From DATFVA01 sp963815785 (GTDB taxonomy: Bacteria > Bacteroidota > Ignavibacteria > Ignavibacteriales > Ignavibacteriaceae): 64,000 bases of DNA. Shown here one piece after another: positions 54,746 through 64,000 of the stretch. Positions within the stretch are counted from its first letter, which is position 1. Each line of letters opens with the position of its first letter. Location: NCBI GenBank assembly GCA_963815785.1, contig CAWFHZ010000012.1, positions 155,539-219,538 on the forward strand, given 5' to 3'. The notes under the pieces were generated by a model. It ran no database searches. It saw nothing but the letters and a program-made list of their open reading frames with translations, and was not told the origin of the DNA. Both the position numbers and the translations under genes were made by a program.

Positions 54746-55733
54746 ATGGCTGCATTTCCTGTTAAACGAATGAGAAGACTTCGCTATAATCCTCTTGTTA
54801 GGGATATGGTAAGAGAAACTGAATTATCAAAAAACGATTTTATTTATCCCTTATTTATAGTTCCGGGAGAGAAAATAAATAACCCGATAAAATCAATGCC
54901 TGGGGTTTCCCAGCTATCGATTGATAATGCAGTTAAAGAATGCAAAGAAGTTGAGAAACTTGGAATTCCTGCTGTTATATTATTCGGCATTCCTTCACAT
55001 AAAGATGAAAAAGGTTCCGAGGCTTATGATCCCGATGGAATTATTCAAAGAGCTATTCGTGCAATAAAATCCGAAGTAAAAAATCTTTTCGTTATAACTG
55101 ATGTTTGTATGTGTGAGTACACATCCCACGGGCATTGCGGCTTATTAAACGGCGAAGAAATACTAAACGATGAAACGGTAGAACTTCTTGCTAAAGAATC
55201 ATTAACCCACGTTCAGGCAGGAGCCGATATTGTTGCTCCTTCTGATATGATGGACGGACGCGTTGCAGCAATAAGAAAAATACTTGATGATAACGGCTAC
55301 AACAAAATTCCTGTTATGAGTTACGCTGTAAAATATTCCTCGGGATACTATGGTCCTTTCCGTGATGCTGCTGAATCTTCACCGGCATTCGGCGACAGAC
55401 GATCGCACCAAATGGATATTGCCAACGGTGACGAAGCCATACGCGAAGCTGAATCGGATATTGAAGAAGGAGCCGATATAATAATGGTTAAACCTGCCGG
55501 ACCATATCTTGATATTATACGCAGAGTTAAAGGATAAATTCGGAATGCCCACGGCGGCTTACCAGGTAAGCGGGGAATACGCTATGATTAAAGCAGCAGG
55601 AATTAACGGATGGATTGATGAAGAACGCGTTATGATTGAATCATTAACAGCAATTAAGCGAGCAGGTGCAGATATGTTTTTAACCTACTTTGCAAAAGAT
55701 GCGGCGCGATGGATTGATAAAAACAGAAGATAA
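54746..55733 (+). CDS. hemB: delta-aminolevulinic acid dehydratase (porphobilinogen synthase), one frameshift
   Basis: Condenses two aminolevulinates to porphobilinogen. From ATG 54746 (AGGAG upstream): FPVKRMRRLRYNPLVRDMV, the zinc-cysteine motif DVCMCEYTSHGHCG, first active-site lysine in MSYAVKYSSGYYGPFRDA and second in IIMVKPAGPYLD. One extra G near 55533 shifts the frame after RRVK. The other frame continues DKFGMPTAAYQVSGEYAMIK to a stop at 55731. Repaired length of about 328 residues is normal. Cysteine ligands show the zinc-dependent type. The stop overlaps the next ATG. Confidence 0.94.
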
Positions 55734-56086
55734 TGAACATCGAACAGGTAAGAGAATATTGTTTAAGTAAAAAAGGAGTTACAGAAGAACTCCCGTTTAA
55801 TGAAGATTCTCCTGTATATAAGGTGATGGGAAAAATATTTCTCATTGCAAATCTTAATCCGCCGTTTTCTATTAATGTGAAATGTGACCCTGAAAAGGCT
55901 GTTGAATTACGCGAACGATATGAGGCAGTAACTCCGGGTTATCATATGAATAAACTTCACTGGAATACTGTTGAAATAGAAAGAACCATTAAAAACAGTT
56001 TAATTGAAGAATGGATTGATCATTCATACGATCTGGTAGTAAAGGGACTAAAAAAATCTTTAAGTGAAGAACTAAATAAACTTTAA
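55733..56086 (+). CDS. MmcQ/YjbR family protein
   Basis: The 117-residue product begins MNIEQVREYCLSKKGVTEEL, with FPFxE-like LPFNEDSPVYKVMGKIF and SINVKCDPEKAVELRERY. It ends GYHMNKLHWNTVEIERT, all typical of the MmcQ/YjbR double-wing fold. Some members bind DNA but function is generally unknown. The start overlaps the hemB stop (TAATG), so translation is coupled. Confidence 0.9.
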   Translation: MNIEQVREYCLSKKGVTEELPFNEDSPVYKVMGKIFLIANLNPPFSINVKCDPEKAVELRERYEAVTPGYHMNKLHWNTVEIERTIKNSLIEEWIDHSYDLVVKGLKKSLSEELNKL

Positions 56087-56115
56087 ATATCAATAACAAA
56101 TAACGCGGGGATAAT

Positions 56116-56841
56116 ATGCCTTCAAAAATCTTTACAGTTGTGTTTCTGTTTACATTAATTTCTGTTCCGTTGTTTTCTCAAACATCATTGGACTCTGCCG
56201 AAATAAAAGCCGAGATACCTGCACTTGATGATTTTCACGATGTAATTTATCCGATCTGGCATGTGGCCTATCCACAGAAAGATTATGCAGCGCTTAGAAG
56301 TTACGTTGATGATATTGATACCGGGGCACAACATATTTATAATGCAAAGCTGCCGGGAATACTGCAGGATAAAGCAGAAATGTGGGATAAAGGAGTTGAT
56401 GAATTTAAAGTTGCGGTTGAAGAATACAAAAAAATCGCAAATGAAAAAGATGATGAAATACTTTTAAAAGCTGCCGAAAATCTTCATTCCAAATATGAAT
56501 CTCTTGTTCATATAATTCATCCTGTACTTCCGGAACTTGACCAGTTTCACCAGGTCTTGTACATGATCTATCATAAATATTTACCGCAGGAAAATTATCA
56601 GCAAATTTATTCCGACAGCGATGAGCTTGTTAGCAGGGCTAAAACTCTGACAGATGTTGTCCTTAAGTATGACGACGATGCTTTACAAAAACAGTTTAAT
56701 AATTATTCAACTCAATTACTGCATGCATCAGAAAAATTAAGAGAACAATTAAAAAGCCACAATTATGAAATGGTAAAGTTTGGTGTGGAAGATGTGCACA
56801 GACTTTATCAGAAAATAGAATCATTATTCATTAAAAAATAG
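56116..56841 (+). CDS. secreted helical protein with two His-containing repeats
   Basis: The 241-residue product has a signal peptide (MPSKIFTVVFLFTLISVPLFSQ) and an all-helical mature part made of two related halves. The first contains ALDDFHDVIYPIWHVAYPQKDY and the second ELDQFHQVLYMIYHKYLPQENY when read at matching places. Both halves keep an H-x7-H pair and a following Tyr-Pro/Leu-Pro turn. The paired histidines on helices suggest metal or heme binding in the periplasm, but no CxxCH is present. I do not recognise the family. It follows hemB and the YjbR gene by 29 bp. Confidence 0.75.
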   Translation: MPSKIFTVVFLFTLISVPLFSQTSLDSAEIKAEIPALDDFHDVIYPIWHVAYPQKDYAALRSYVDDIDTGAQHIYNAKLPGILQDKAEMWDKGVDEFKVAVEEYKKIANEKDDEILLKAAENLHSKYESLVHIIHPVLPELDQFHQVLYMIYHKYLPQENYQQIYSDSDELVSRAKTLTDVVLKYDDDALQKQFNNYSTQLLHASEKLREQLKSHNYEMVKFGVEDVHRLYQKIESLFIKK

Positions 56842-56854
56842 ATAAATAAGAAAA

Positions 56855-57832
56855 ATGAAATACAGGAGACTCGGAAAATCTGATATTGAAGTCTCGGAAA
56901 TAAGTCTTGGCTGCTGGACGATGGGCGGACTAAACTGGGTTAACGGCACACCTAACGGCTGGGCTGATGTAAACGAGAATGAAATTAAAGATGCAATTAA
57001 TTATGGAATTGATAATGGTGTAAACCATTTTGATAATGCTGATGTATACGGCAATGGAAGAGCAGAAAGAATGCTGGCGAGAATTCTCGGTAAAAGAACA
57101 AACAAATTTATAATTGCTACCAAAGTCGGGTGGTTCCCGGGCACAGCCGAACATGCCTATGAACCAAAGCATATCCGTCATCAGTGTGAACAATCGCTGA
57201 TAAATCTTAATCGTGATTATATTGATCTATACTATTTTCATCACGGTAACTTCGGCGAAAATGATGAATATCTGGATGATGCGGTTGAGGTTATGTATAA
57301 ATTAAAAGAAGAAGGCAAAATCAGGCTTATCGGTCAGTCTGCTTATTCACACAAAGATTTTCAAAAATTGATTCCCAAAGTAAAACCCGATGTTATCCAA
57401 AGTTTTTCAAGCGCAATTGATGACAGGTTTCTGCAGGAGGGGACGCCTACGAGAAAACTTCTTGATGAGAATACTATTTCATTTGTAGCATTTGGTCCAG
57501 TTGCACAGGGATTGCTGCTTGATAAGTATAATAAAAATAATCCCCCGAAATTTGAAGACGGTGATCACCGCAAAAACGCCAGCCGGTTCACCAAAGAAAA
57601 CCTGGCAAAGCTGGAGCCGATACTTGAAAAATTAAAAACTAAATTCGGAAACACTAAGGAAGATCTTTCGAGAGCCGCCTTACAATATTTACTTCATTAT
57701 AAAGAAGTGGGCTGCGTAATTCCGGGTTTCAGAAATCTGGAACAGGTAAAGTCAAATCTTTCTGCGCAGAACAAACCTCTTACGGATGAAGAATTCAACT
57801 TCATAAAAAACTTGTTTAAAGATTGGGAATAA
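56855..57832 (+). CDS. aldo/keto reductase
   Basis: The 325-residue TIM-barrel oxidoreductase opens MKYRRLGKSDIEVSEISLGC. The catalytic set is HFDNADVYGNGRAE (Asp, Tyr), IIATKVGWFPG (Lys) and LYYFHHGN (His). The cofactor site near the end reads CVIPGFRNLEQVKSNLSA. It starts 13 bp after the His-repeat protein gene and is likely in its transcript. Substrate unknown. Not closely similar to the reductase at 22266. Confidence 0.93.
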   Translation: MKYRRLGKSDIEVSEISLGCWTMGGLNWVNGTPNGWADVNENEIKDAINYGIDNGVNHFDNADVYGNGRAERMLARILGKRTNKFIIATKVGWFPGTAEHAYEPKHIRHQCEQSLINLNRDYIDLYYFHHGNFGENDEYLDDAVEVMYKLKEEGKIRLIGQSAYSHKDFQKLIPKVKPDVIQSFSSAIDDRFLQEGTPTRKLLDENTISFVAFGPVAQGLLLDKYNKNNPPKFEDGDHRKNASRFTKENLAKLEPILEKLKTKFGNTKEDLSRAALQYLLHYKEVGCVIPGFRNLEQVKSNLSAQNKPLTDEEFNFIKNLFKDWE

Positions 57833-57834
57833 CA

Positions 57835-57868
57835 AAAAAGAGTTCCGTTTATTTAGGGAACTCTTTTT
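57835..57868. terminator. bidirectional terminator between convergent genes
   Basis: AAAAAGAGTTCC (57835-57846) and GGAACTCTTTTT (57857-57868) form a long stem with A and T tracts on either side, suited to end transcription from both directions. Confidence 0.9.
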
Positions 57869-57890
57869 AATATGAATAAAATTTCCGGGG

Positions 57891-59898
57891 TTACTTTAGC
57901 AGCAGCATCTTTTTAGTTGAAGTAAAACTGCCTGTGGAGATTGTATAAAAATACAACCCGCTGGATAACGATTTTCCATCTCTGCTGTGTAACGTAAATT
58001 CAACAGTATAACTTCCTGCAGGTTTTTCCTCATTCACAAGAACGGCTACTTCATTTCCAAGTATATCATAAATTTTTAATGTCACAAACTCTTTATCGGG
58101 AATCTGATACCTGATTGTTGTTGTTGGATTAAACGGATTCGGATAATTCTGTTCTAATGAAAATTCTGTGGGAATATTATTTTCAACTTCTACAATAGAA
58201 GAATACGTGAAACTTCCATCAAAATCTATTTGCTTCAATCTGTATTGAAATTTCCCTGTTGAACATTTTCATCTTTAAATGAATATGAATGTGTTTGAGT
58301 TGTTGTTCCATTTCCGTTTACAAAGCCAACTATTTCCCAGGCTGGCTGATTTCCGATATCTGATCTCTGCCTTCTTTCAATTTCAAATCCTTTGTTATTT
58401 ATTTCTGTTGCAGTAACCCAGTTAAGGTTTACTTTACCATCAATTTCTTTATGCACTAAAGGATAACAGCTCAACCGGTGTTGGACTTGGAACAAGCTGA
58501 ATATTTAACACTGTGCTTTGAAAATTAATTGCCTGAACATTTGTGATTGTCTGAGGAAGATAATTATCCGCCGAAACGTTCAACGTATATGTGCCCGCAA
58601 TAATCATTCTGTAATAAGCTCCGTTTAATGAATCAGAATAAACTTCCGAGTTATCAAAATCGTGACCTGCAATTACTATTTTTGCTTTTACCGGGTTTCC
58701 TGAAGTGTCTGTTATAATTCCTCTAATTCCGTAATAAGTATTTTCCATATAGTCGAGGAACGATTCTTTATTATAATACCAGTAAGAAGGAAGGGTGGAA
58801 GCAGCCGGAGTTTTGATATCTGAGATCTCAATTGTTACTTCTCTGCCGTGATGGAAGTAAGTGAAAAAATCCTGTCTGCCACCAGTAACACGATACCAGT
58901 CATAACCGTTTGTAATGCCATCATTAAAACCACTCATATAACCTGCGGGACTATTTGCCTGTGCAGTGTCTGCATAAAGATGAGAAATCAACTGCCACCA
59001 GGAATCGTCGGGATGAAGTCTTGACCAAGTATCCCACGGATAATTGACAACTTCCGTACCGCCGTGAAAGTTTGCAGATAAAACAAAATTGTTATTCTCA
59101 GCAAGAGTTTTCATATCAATTGTTTCGGGCTGCCACGCGTTTCCATCAGGATGAGGACCATCAGCCGGATCGGGAAAATTTCTGTTAAGATCTACTCCGT
59201 TCGCATTATATCTTGTTGCACCGTAAACCGTGCCGTTACCGCCGTGATAAGTTCCGTCAGGGTTTGCCAGAGGGTTTATCCAGATTTCATCATTATTAAT
59301 AAGATCGGTCAGTCTTGTATCAGTCCCGTAGGAAGTTAATAAAGTATCAATAAGCCGAAGCATTAACACGTAACCGGTAATTTCATCTCCATGCATTGAA
59401 GATGAAAACATAAACTGCGGCTCGGCTTCTCTCACATTTACATTATCGGAAATCTTTACAAATAATATTTTTCTTCCCTGGGTAGTATTTCCGGCATCTA
59501 TTAGCTGGCAAATATCCGGATAGTCAGCAGCGAATTGATTCATCATTGCCACATAAGCATCATAAGTCGGATAAACATTCCAATCAGTAATCTTCTGCAT
59601 ATCATCACTCATTTCGGGAATAATTAGTTTTCCCGGGGCTGTTAATATTTTTATTTCATAACCTGATTTAATAAAGTTGTTATACTGTTCTTCATTTGCA
59701 TAAGCAAAAGCAGTGTCATCTTTCACATTATCAATAGAAATCATTTTTGATAAGTTGTTAAGTTCTGCTTTGAGTATCGAAATGAAACTTGAAGTAAACT
59801 TCAACATTATTTTTAAAGTAATTGTGATCTAATTCCTGAGCCAGAATTGTTTGGGAAATAATAATTGTGAAAAGAAAGATTAGTAAAGATTTATACAT
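57891..59898 (-). CDS. secreted M14 zinc carboxypeptidase with T9SS sorting domain, three frameshifts
   Basis: The true start is an ATG at 59898 (GGTGGAG upstream), giving signal peptide MYKSLLIFLFTIIISQTILA. A shift near 59770 joins it to the main frame. There the M14 active site is seen: SSSMHGDEITGY (His, Glu), NANGVDLNRNFPD, LSANFHGGTEVVNYPWD and VTIEISDIK (catalytic Glu). A CarboxypepD-like domain follows (GIRGIITDTSGNPVKAKIV). Shifts near 58465 and 58245 lead to KVNLNWVTATEINNKGFEIE and then the T9SS domain (EQNYPNPFNPTTTIRYQ to TKKMLLLK). Repaired length is about 668 residues. Confidence 0.85.
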
Positions 59899-59941
59899 TT
59901 GTCTCCACCTGAAAGGATAATTGAAAATTTAATATATAAAT

Positions 59942-62933
59942 TTACTTTTTTCCATCAATTAAATCGATAAACGATTTTAAAAGAATCATCTTCTTTGTCT
60001 GAACAAAATTACCTGCGGTTATTCTATAGAAATATACTCCTGATGCAAGTGAAGATGCATTAAAGTTCACTTTATAATGCCACGGTACCTTCTCTCCCTG
60101 GCTTATTGTTTTTACTTCTCTTCCGAGTATATCATAAATCTTTATTGTTACTACAGTCTTTTGGGGTATTGTATATTCTATGGTTGTTGTTGAGTTAAAC
60201 GGATTTGGATAATTTTGTTCGAGATAATAATCTGTGAGCTGTGCCGGTACGGTTGTTTTTAATTCCTGAACAAGTTCATTGTTATAGTAATCCCGTAATA
60301 CAGAAGCCTTTTCTCTAAGCGCTGCAATACTCTGCACATTATCACTTCCCTTTGCCATAAAAATTGCAATAGCAATTTCCTGTGTATCGCCGGGAGCTAA
60401 AATAAACGGACCAGATGAGATTAGGAATCTCCTGTCTGCCGGGTACGGCCCGCCTGACCAGCCATCCCCTTCATACCATCTCGTACCTGTTACCGGATCA
60501 CCAGACAATACAAAAACAGTTGGTTCACCAGTATTCGGATCAATAAACTGTGAGCCATTCCAGATTAATCCCCGCATATAATTATATGTCTGCAAGGTTC
60601 CTTCATAAACTCCCAAAGTAGCGTCCTTGTATACTGCGCTTCCACCAATATAGAAGGTAAATGCTGTAGCCGGTAAATTTCTATATCCCTTTTTCCAGTT
60701 GTCCTCAAACCTGGCACTATCATTAAGAGTAGATTGAACAATAGGGCCCTGAACTATCATATGTCCAACTGCCGGTGGGGGAGTGCCGTATACCGGATCA
60801 TTATTTGTTCCGTTCCATGTATATCCAAGATTAAGAGTGGTATCAACTCCTGTATAGTCATCATTTGCGTCTCCCAAATCATCATCTGTCCAGTATGATA
60901 AGTACATATCTGTTATAATTGAACTACCTTTATTTATCATCCTATACTTTTTAAATACTGCATCTTGTAAGTCTGTAGTTGTATCTTTTGCAAAAGTAAG
61001 ACACTGTACTTCAATTCCCATTGGATCAGATCCGTAAAGAAATTTTGTTGCTACCGTATCAAAATCATTGGCAACATAATAAAGGATTTCATCTCCATAA
61101 TATTTAATTCGGTCTATCCCGGGAGTATATTCACCGTCCCTGTTCTCATCAATCCACGGAGCCCCTGTCTCAATCGGCCAATGGTTGTAATTATATTTGT
61201 TTTTCTCTTTTTCTATTCCATCTGGTAGTGATTCCCAATCCTGATTGGATTTCCAAACCTGAAATTGAATATCTTCAGGATTTGCCGGGGAACCACCTTT
61301 AAGAATATTCCCGGGTTTTAAACCATGCCTGTATGTACTTCCTCCAACTCTGATTTCTCCGTTCACTTTACCACCCCATAGTAACCCATCCTCAAATATT
61401 GCTCCTTTAATTGCATTATCTCCTCCCGGCCAAAAATATCCTTGTCCATCTGTCAACGGGCTATGAGAACCATCTCCATTATTAGCGATCCACATCTTAA
61501 CATTATTAACAGAGATGAAATCATATTCATTGATAGGACGGATTCAATAGAAAAAACAGAATCAATTTCATCCGTAATTACAGAATTATCAGAATCCTTT
61601 CAATCTTAACAAGACAATTATCTGATAACTCAAATGGGACTGTCCACAAATAATTTCTCTCATCAGATGGCAGGGCTTTTACAATTTCTTTCCAGCTTAT
61701 ACCATGATTGGTTGAGTAATCGATATCAATATTATTAACATTATTTGAAAGCCATTTAATCTCATAATTCCAGCCTGCGTGAACAGATTTTTCCGGGAAA
61801 ACAATTGTGACTGAGGTATAATTACCGGATGGGTCTATTTTAACAATTAAAGGAAGAGAAAATCCAATATTTGGTTGCGTAAATGAGTAGTACGTGTATA
61901 GACCCGTAGCAATATAGCCGCCATCACCAGCTTGCTTTACAAACTGTAGATTTGTATAAAATGCTTCCTTTGAATTAATTATGTCTTTCCATACCAGATT
62001 ACCTTCATTATCAAGTTTAAATAAGACGTTACTGGGAGTAACGGAGCTGACCTTCCCGATACTAATAAAACCAGCATCGGAAGTTTCAGATATAATCGTA
62101 GCCATATATTCTATATCTTTGCTCCATATTACATTACCATCATTATCAAGTTTTCGTAATTTATTATAATAACCGGCAAGAATAATTTCATCATTATCTG
62201 TTAGGGTAAAAGTACTTATTGTGTTCGGGGAAGGTGAATCAAACTCGTTGAATATATTGCCGTTTTTATCAACCCAGATTAATTTTTCACTCCCTGCTAA
62301 AACCAGGTTTCTATCTTTAAATTCTCTGATTATTGTTCCCAGATACGAAGTTGAGAAGAGATCGAAATCTTTTGCCCACAAGATTTCCCCATTATAATCA
62401 ATTTTAATTAGATGAGTAACGTCGTTTTCAGTATCAGCAGAAATATAAATTGAATTATCCCTGCTTATTATTATACACAGATTATCATAATAAATTTGAT
62501 TGTCGATTGATTTTTTCCAAAGGATATTTCCCAATGAATCGATTTTTATAAGGGTTATCCCAATGATTCTATAACCTGAAGAACTGTCTCCCCCGGCAAT
62601 AAGAAAACCTTTATCAGTTGTTTGTACAATAGTGGAACTATGTGGTTTACCGAACTGATAACTGGAAAACAGAAGGCCTTCGTTATATTTCTTTAACCAA
62701 ACAGGGTGGCCGGAATGATCGGTTTTTTGAATAAAAAAACCGTCAATGGGTAAATTACTATCTCCCGGTATATAGCCACAAATGATGTAGCCATCGTAGT
62801 TATCTGCAACCAGAGAACCGGCTGCTCCGTTTTCAAAATAATTATAAACTTTAATAAAGTTTTGAGGTTGTACCGTTGCAGAAATAATTACTATAAACAG
62901 TAAAGACAGAATGGTAATGTTTCTTAATTTCAT
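59942..62933 (-). CDS. large secreted T9SS protein with PQQ-like repeats, two frameshifts
   Basis: The start at 62933 (AGAGGGA upstream) gives signal peptide MKLRNITILSLLFIVIISAT. PQQ/lyase-like repeats follow (IDSLGNILWKKSID, NDGNVIWSKDI, NEGNLVWKDI), then an Ig-like segment ending LWTVPFELSDNCLVKIERI. There the frame ends, but the next frame continues DNSVITDEIDSVFSIESVL. A further shift near 61535 leads into EYDFISVNNVKMWIANNGDG and a second large domain ending with a T9SS domain (EQNYPNPFNSTTTIEYT). I therefore read 61578-62933 and 59942-61495 as one gene of about 995 codons. Two separate genes remain possible. Confidence 0.72.
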
Positions 62934-63171
62934 ATTAATTCCCTCTAAAATAATACAGCACAACCTGGCTGAGATGAAATCAGTAAGCAAGATGATTGAC
63001 CCATTCCTTTCCCCGGAAGTTATTTTCACTTCTTCATTAAGTTAAACAGGTCAAAAAACAATTATCATCCTGATGATTAAATTCATCTTCAAATTGTATT
63101 TTCTCATTAAATTTTAAGGCTTGATATGACTGTAAGCAGAAATTTTACTTTGGGCTTCTCAGAACAAATGG

Positions 63172-64000
63172 ATGAAGAGTAATATTCCAAAATTATTTTT
63201 CGTTCAAAAAGCTCTTAAGAAATTTATGCCCGGAGAAGAAGTTGAACATGCGCTTTCAGAAGCCGTGAGGTTTCAGCAAAGAGGAATCGGAACAGTATTC
63301 ACCAAACTTGGCGAAAATATTACTACGCTTGCAGAAGCCGAAGCAGTAACGAATCATTATCTCGAAGTTTTATCTAAAATTAATAATCAAAAAGTATCGG
63401 CAGAAATTTCTCTTAAACTTACGCAGATCGGAATTGATATTTCTGTTGATGCAGCAAAGAATAATTTTGGAAAGATTCTGAAATCTGCAGAAGATAAAAA
63501 TAATTTTATATGGATAGACATGGAGCAAAGTTCTTATGTTGAAAAAACTATCGGGTTCTATAAACATTTCAGAAAAGATTTTTCCAATGTGGGTATTTGT
63601 CTCCAGGCATACCTGAAGAGAACAATGAAGGATATTAATGATCTGTTACCGGTATCTCCCAATATCAGGCTTGTTAAAGGAGCCTATATGGAACCTCCGG
63701 AAATTGCATTCGCACAAAAATCTCTTGTGGATAAAAATTATCTCGAAATAGCTGAAACACTTTTAAAATTTAATAAGGGGGGGAGAGCAAGAATTGCATT
63801 TGCAACACACGATTTAAATATGATTTCAAAAATCAAAGAGTATTCTAAGTTAAGCGATATAAGAAAAGATAGTTTTGAGTTCCAGATGCTGTATGGAATT
63901 AAACCGGTAGAACAAATAAAAATAGCAAATGAAGGTTACAAAATTCGTGTTCTGATAAGTTATGGTTCAGCATGGTATTCATGGTATATGAGAAGATTAG
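63172..64000 (+). CDS. putA: proline dehydrogenase, 3' end outside window
   Basis: FAD enzyme that oxidises proline to pyrroline-5-carboxylate. The frame is open from ATG 63172 to the edge, 276 codons. Family motifs are present: FTKLGENITTLAEAEAVTNH, WIDMEQSSYVEKT, CLQAYLKRTMKD, RLVKGAYMEP, FATHD, FEFQMLYGIKP and VLISYGSAWYSWYMRRL, the last being the usual C-terminal signature. So only a few residues are missing. It is the single-domain ProDH type unless a dehydrogenase domain follows outside. Upstream ribosome site is weak. Confidence 0.92.
   Translation, partial: MKSNIPKLFFVQKALKKFMPGEEVEHALSEAVRFQQRGIGTVFTKLGENITTLAEAEAVTNHYLEVLSKINNQKVSAEISLKLTQIGIDISVDAAKNNFGKILKSAEDKNNFIWIDMEQSSYVEKTIGFYKHFRKDFSNVGICLQAYLKRTMKDINDLLPVSPNIRLVKGAYMEPPEIAFAQKSLVDKNYLEIAETLLKFNKGGRARIAFATHDLNMISKIKEYSKLSDIRKDSFEFQMLYGIKPVEQIKIANEGYKIRVLISYGSAWYSWYMRRL

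Noticed and set aside
1..64000. tRNA, rRNA, riboswitch or insertion sequence
   Set aside because: None was recognised by eye in the intergenic regions; a covariance-model search would be needed to exclude small RNAs.

Overview
The window looks like a piece of an AT-rich chromosome from the Ignavibacteria/Chlorobi side of the Bacteroidota-Chlorobiota group. This is inferred mainly from secreted beta-propeller and carboxypeptidase proteins that end in the type IX secretion (T9SS) C-terminal domain with the 'QNYPNPFNPTT' signature, plus housekeeping genes of that flavour. No rRNA, tRNA, CRISPR array, prophage or insertion sequence was recognised. The left edge is probably near the replication origin: mnmG and mnmE are adjacent, and two perfect parS-type palindromes sit between them.

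Layout. 1-3 kb: mnmE-mnmG (tRNA wobble uridine modification) with the parS pair. 3.2-9.6 kb: a chaperone island (hsp20, CbpA-type dnaJ, htpG, clpB). 9.6-18.2 kb: an accessory region. It holds an array of ten degenerate 21-bp repeats in front of a small Cro/C1-type HTH gene, an IrrE/HTH plus DUF4411 PIN toxin-antitoxin pair, a truncated copy of a paiB-like gene, a membrane AraC-type regulator, a secreted NHL propeller, a hipBA module bracketed by 25-bp repeats, and the intact paiB-like gene. 18.2-31.9 kb: cupin, Ycf48-like T9SS propeller, 4Fe-4S/GNAT pair, aldo/keto reductase, outer-membrane protein, an ECF-like sigma factor beside a Ser/Thr kinase with TPRs, a HisH-like protein lacking its catalytic cysteine, MscS channel, metallophosphoesterase and Mut7-C protein. 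32-36 kb: aspS, pyrimidine nucleoside phosphorylase and an SPFH protein. 36.3-44.4 kb: a heme operon in the order hemX-like, hemA, hemC, lipoprotein, TetR/hemD, hemE, GxxExxY, hemN. 44.5-53 kb: ppk2, lipoprotein, two T9SS propellers, an ATP-grasp protein and an M14 peptidase. 53-56 kb: hemY and hemB. 56-64 kb: a His-rich duplicated secreted protein, aldo/keto reductase, two large T9SS proteins and the start of proline dehydrogenase.

The heme genes together take glutamyl-tRNA to protoporphyrin IX except for hemL; hemH is also not in the window. Both an anaerobic HemN and a HemY-type oxidase are present.

One caution: from about 34 kb to 62 kb at least nine genes, several of them normally essential (hemB, hemD, hemE), are split by single-base frameshifts. 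The first 33 kb shows only one. Compensating insertion/deletion pairs and shifts in homopolymers suggest uncorrected sequencing errors more than gene decay. I therefore annotate these as whole genes spanning the shifts.
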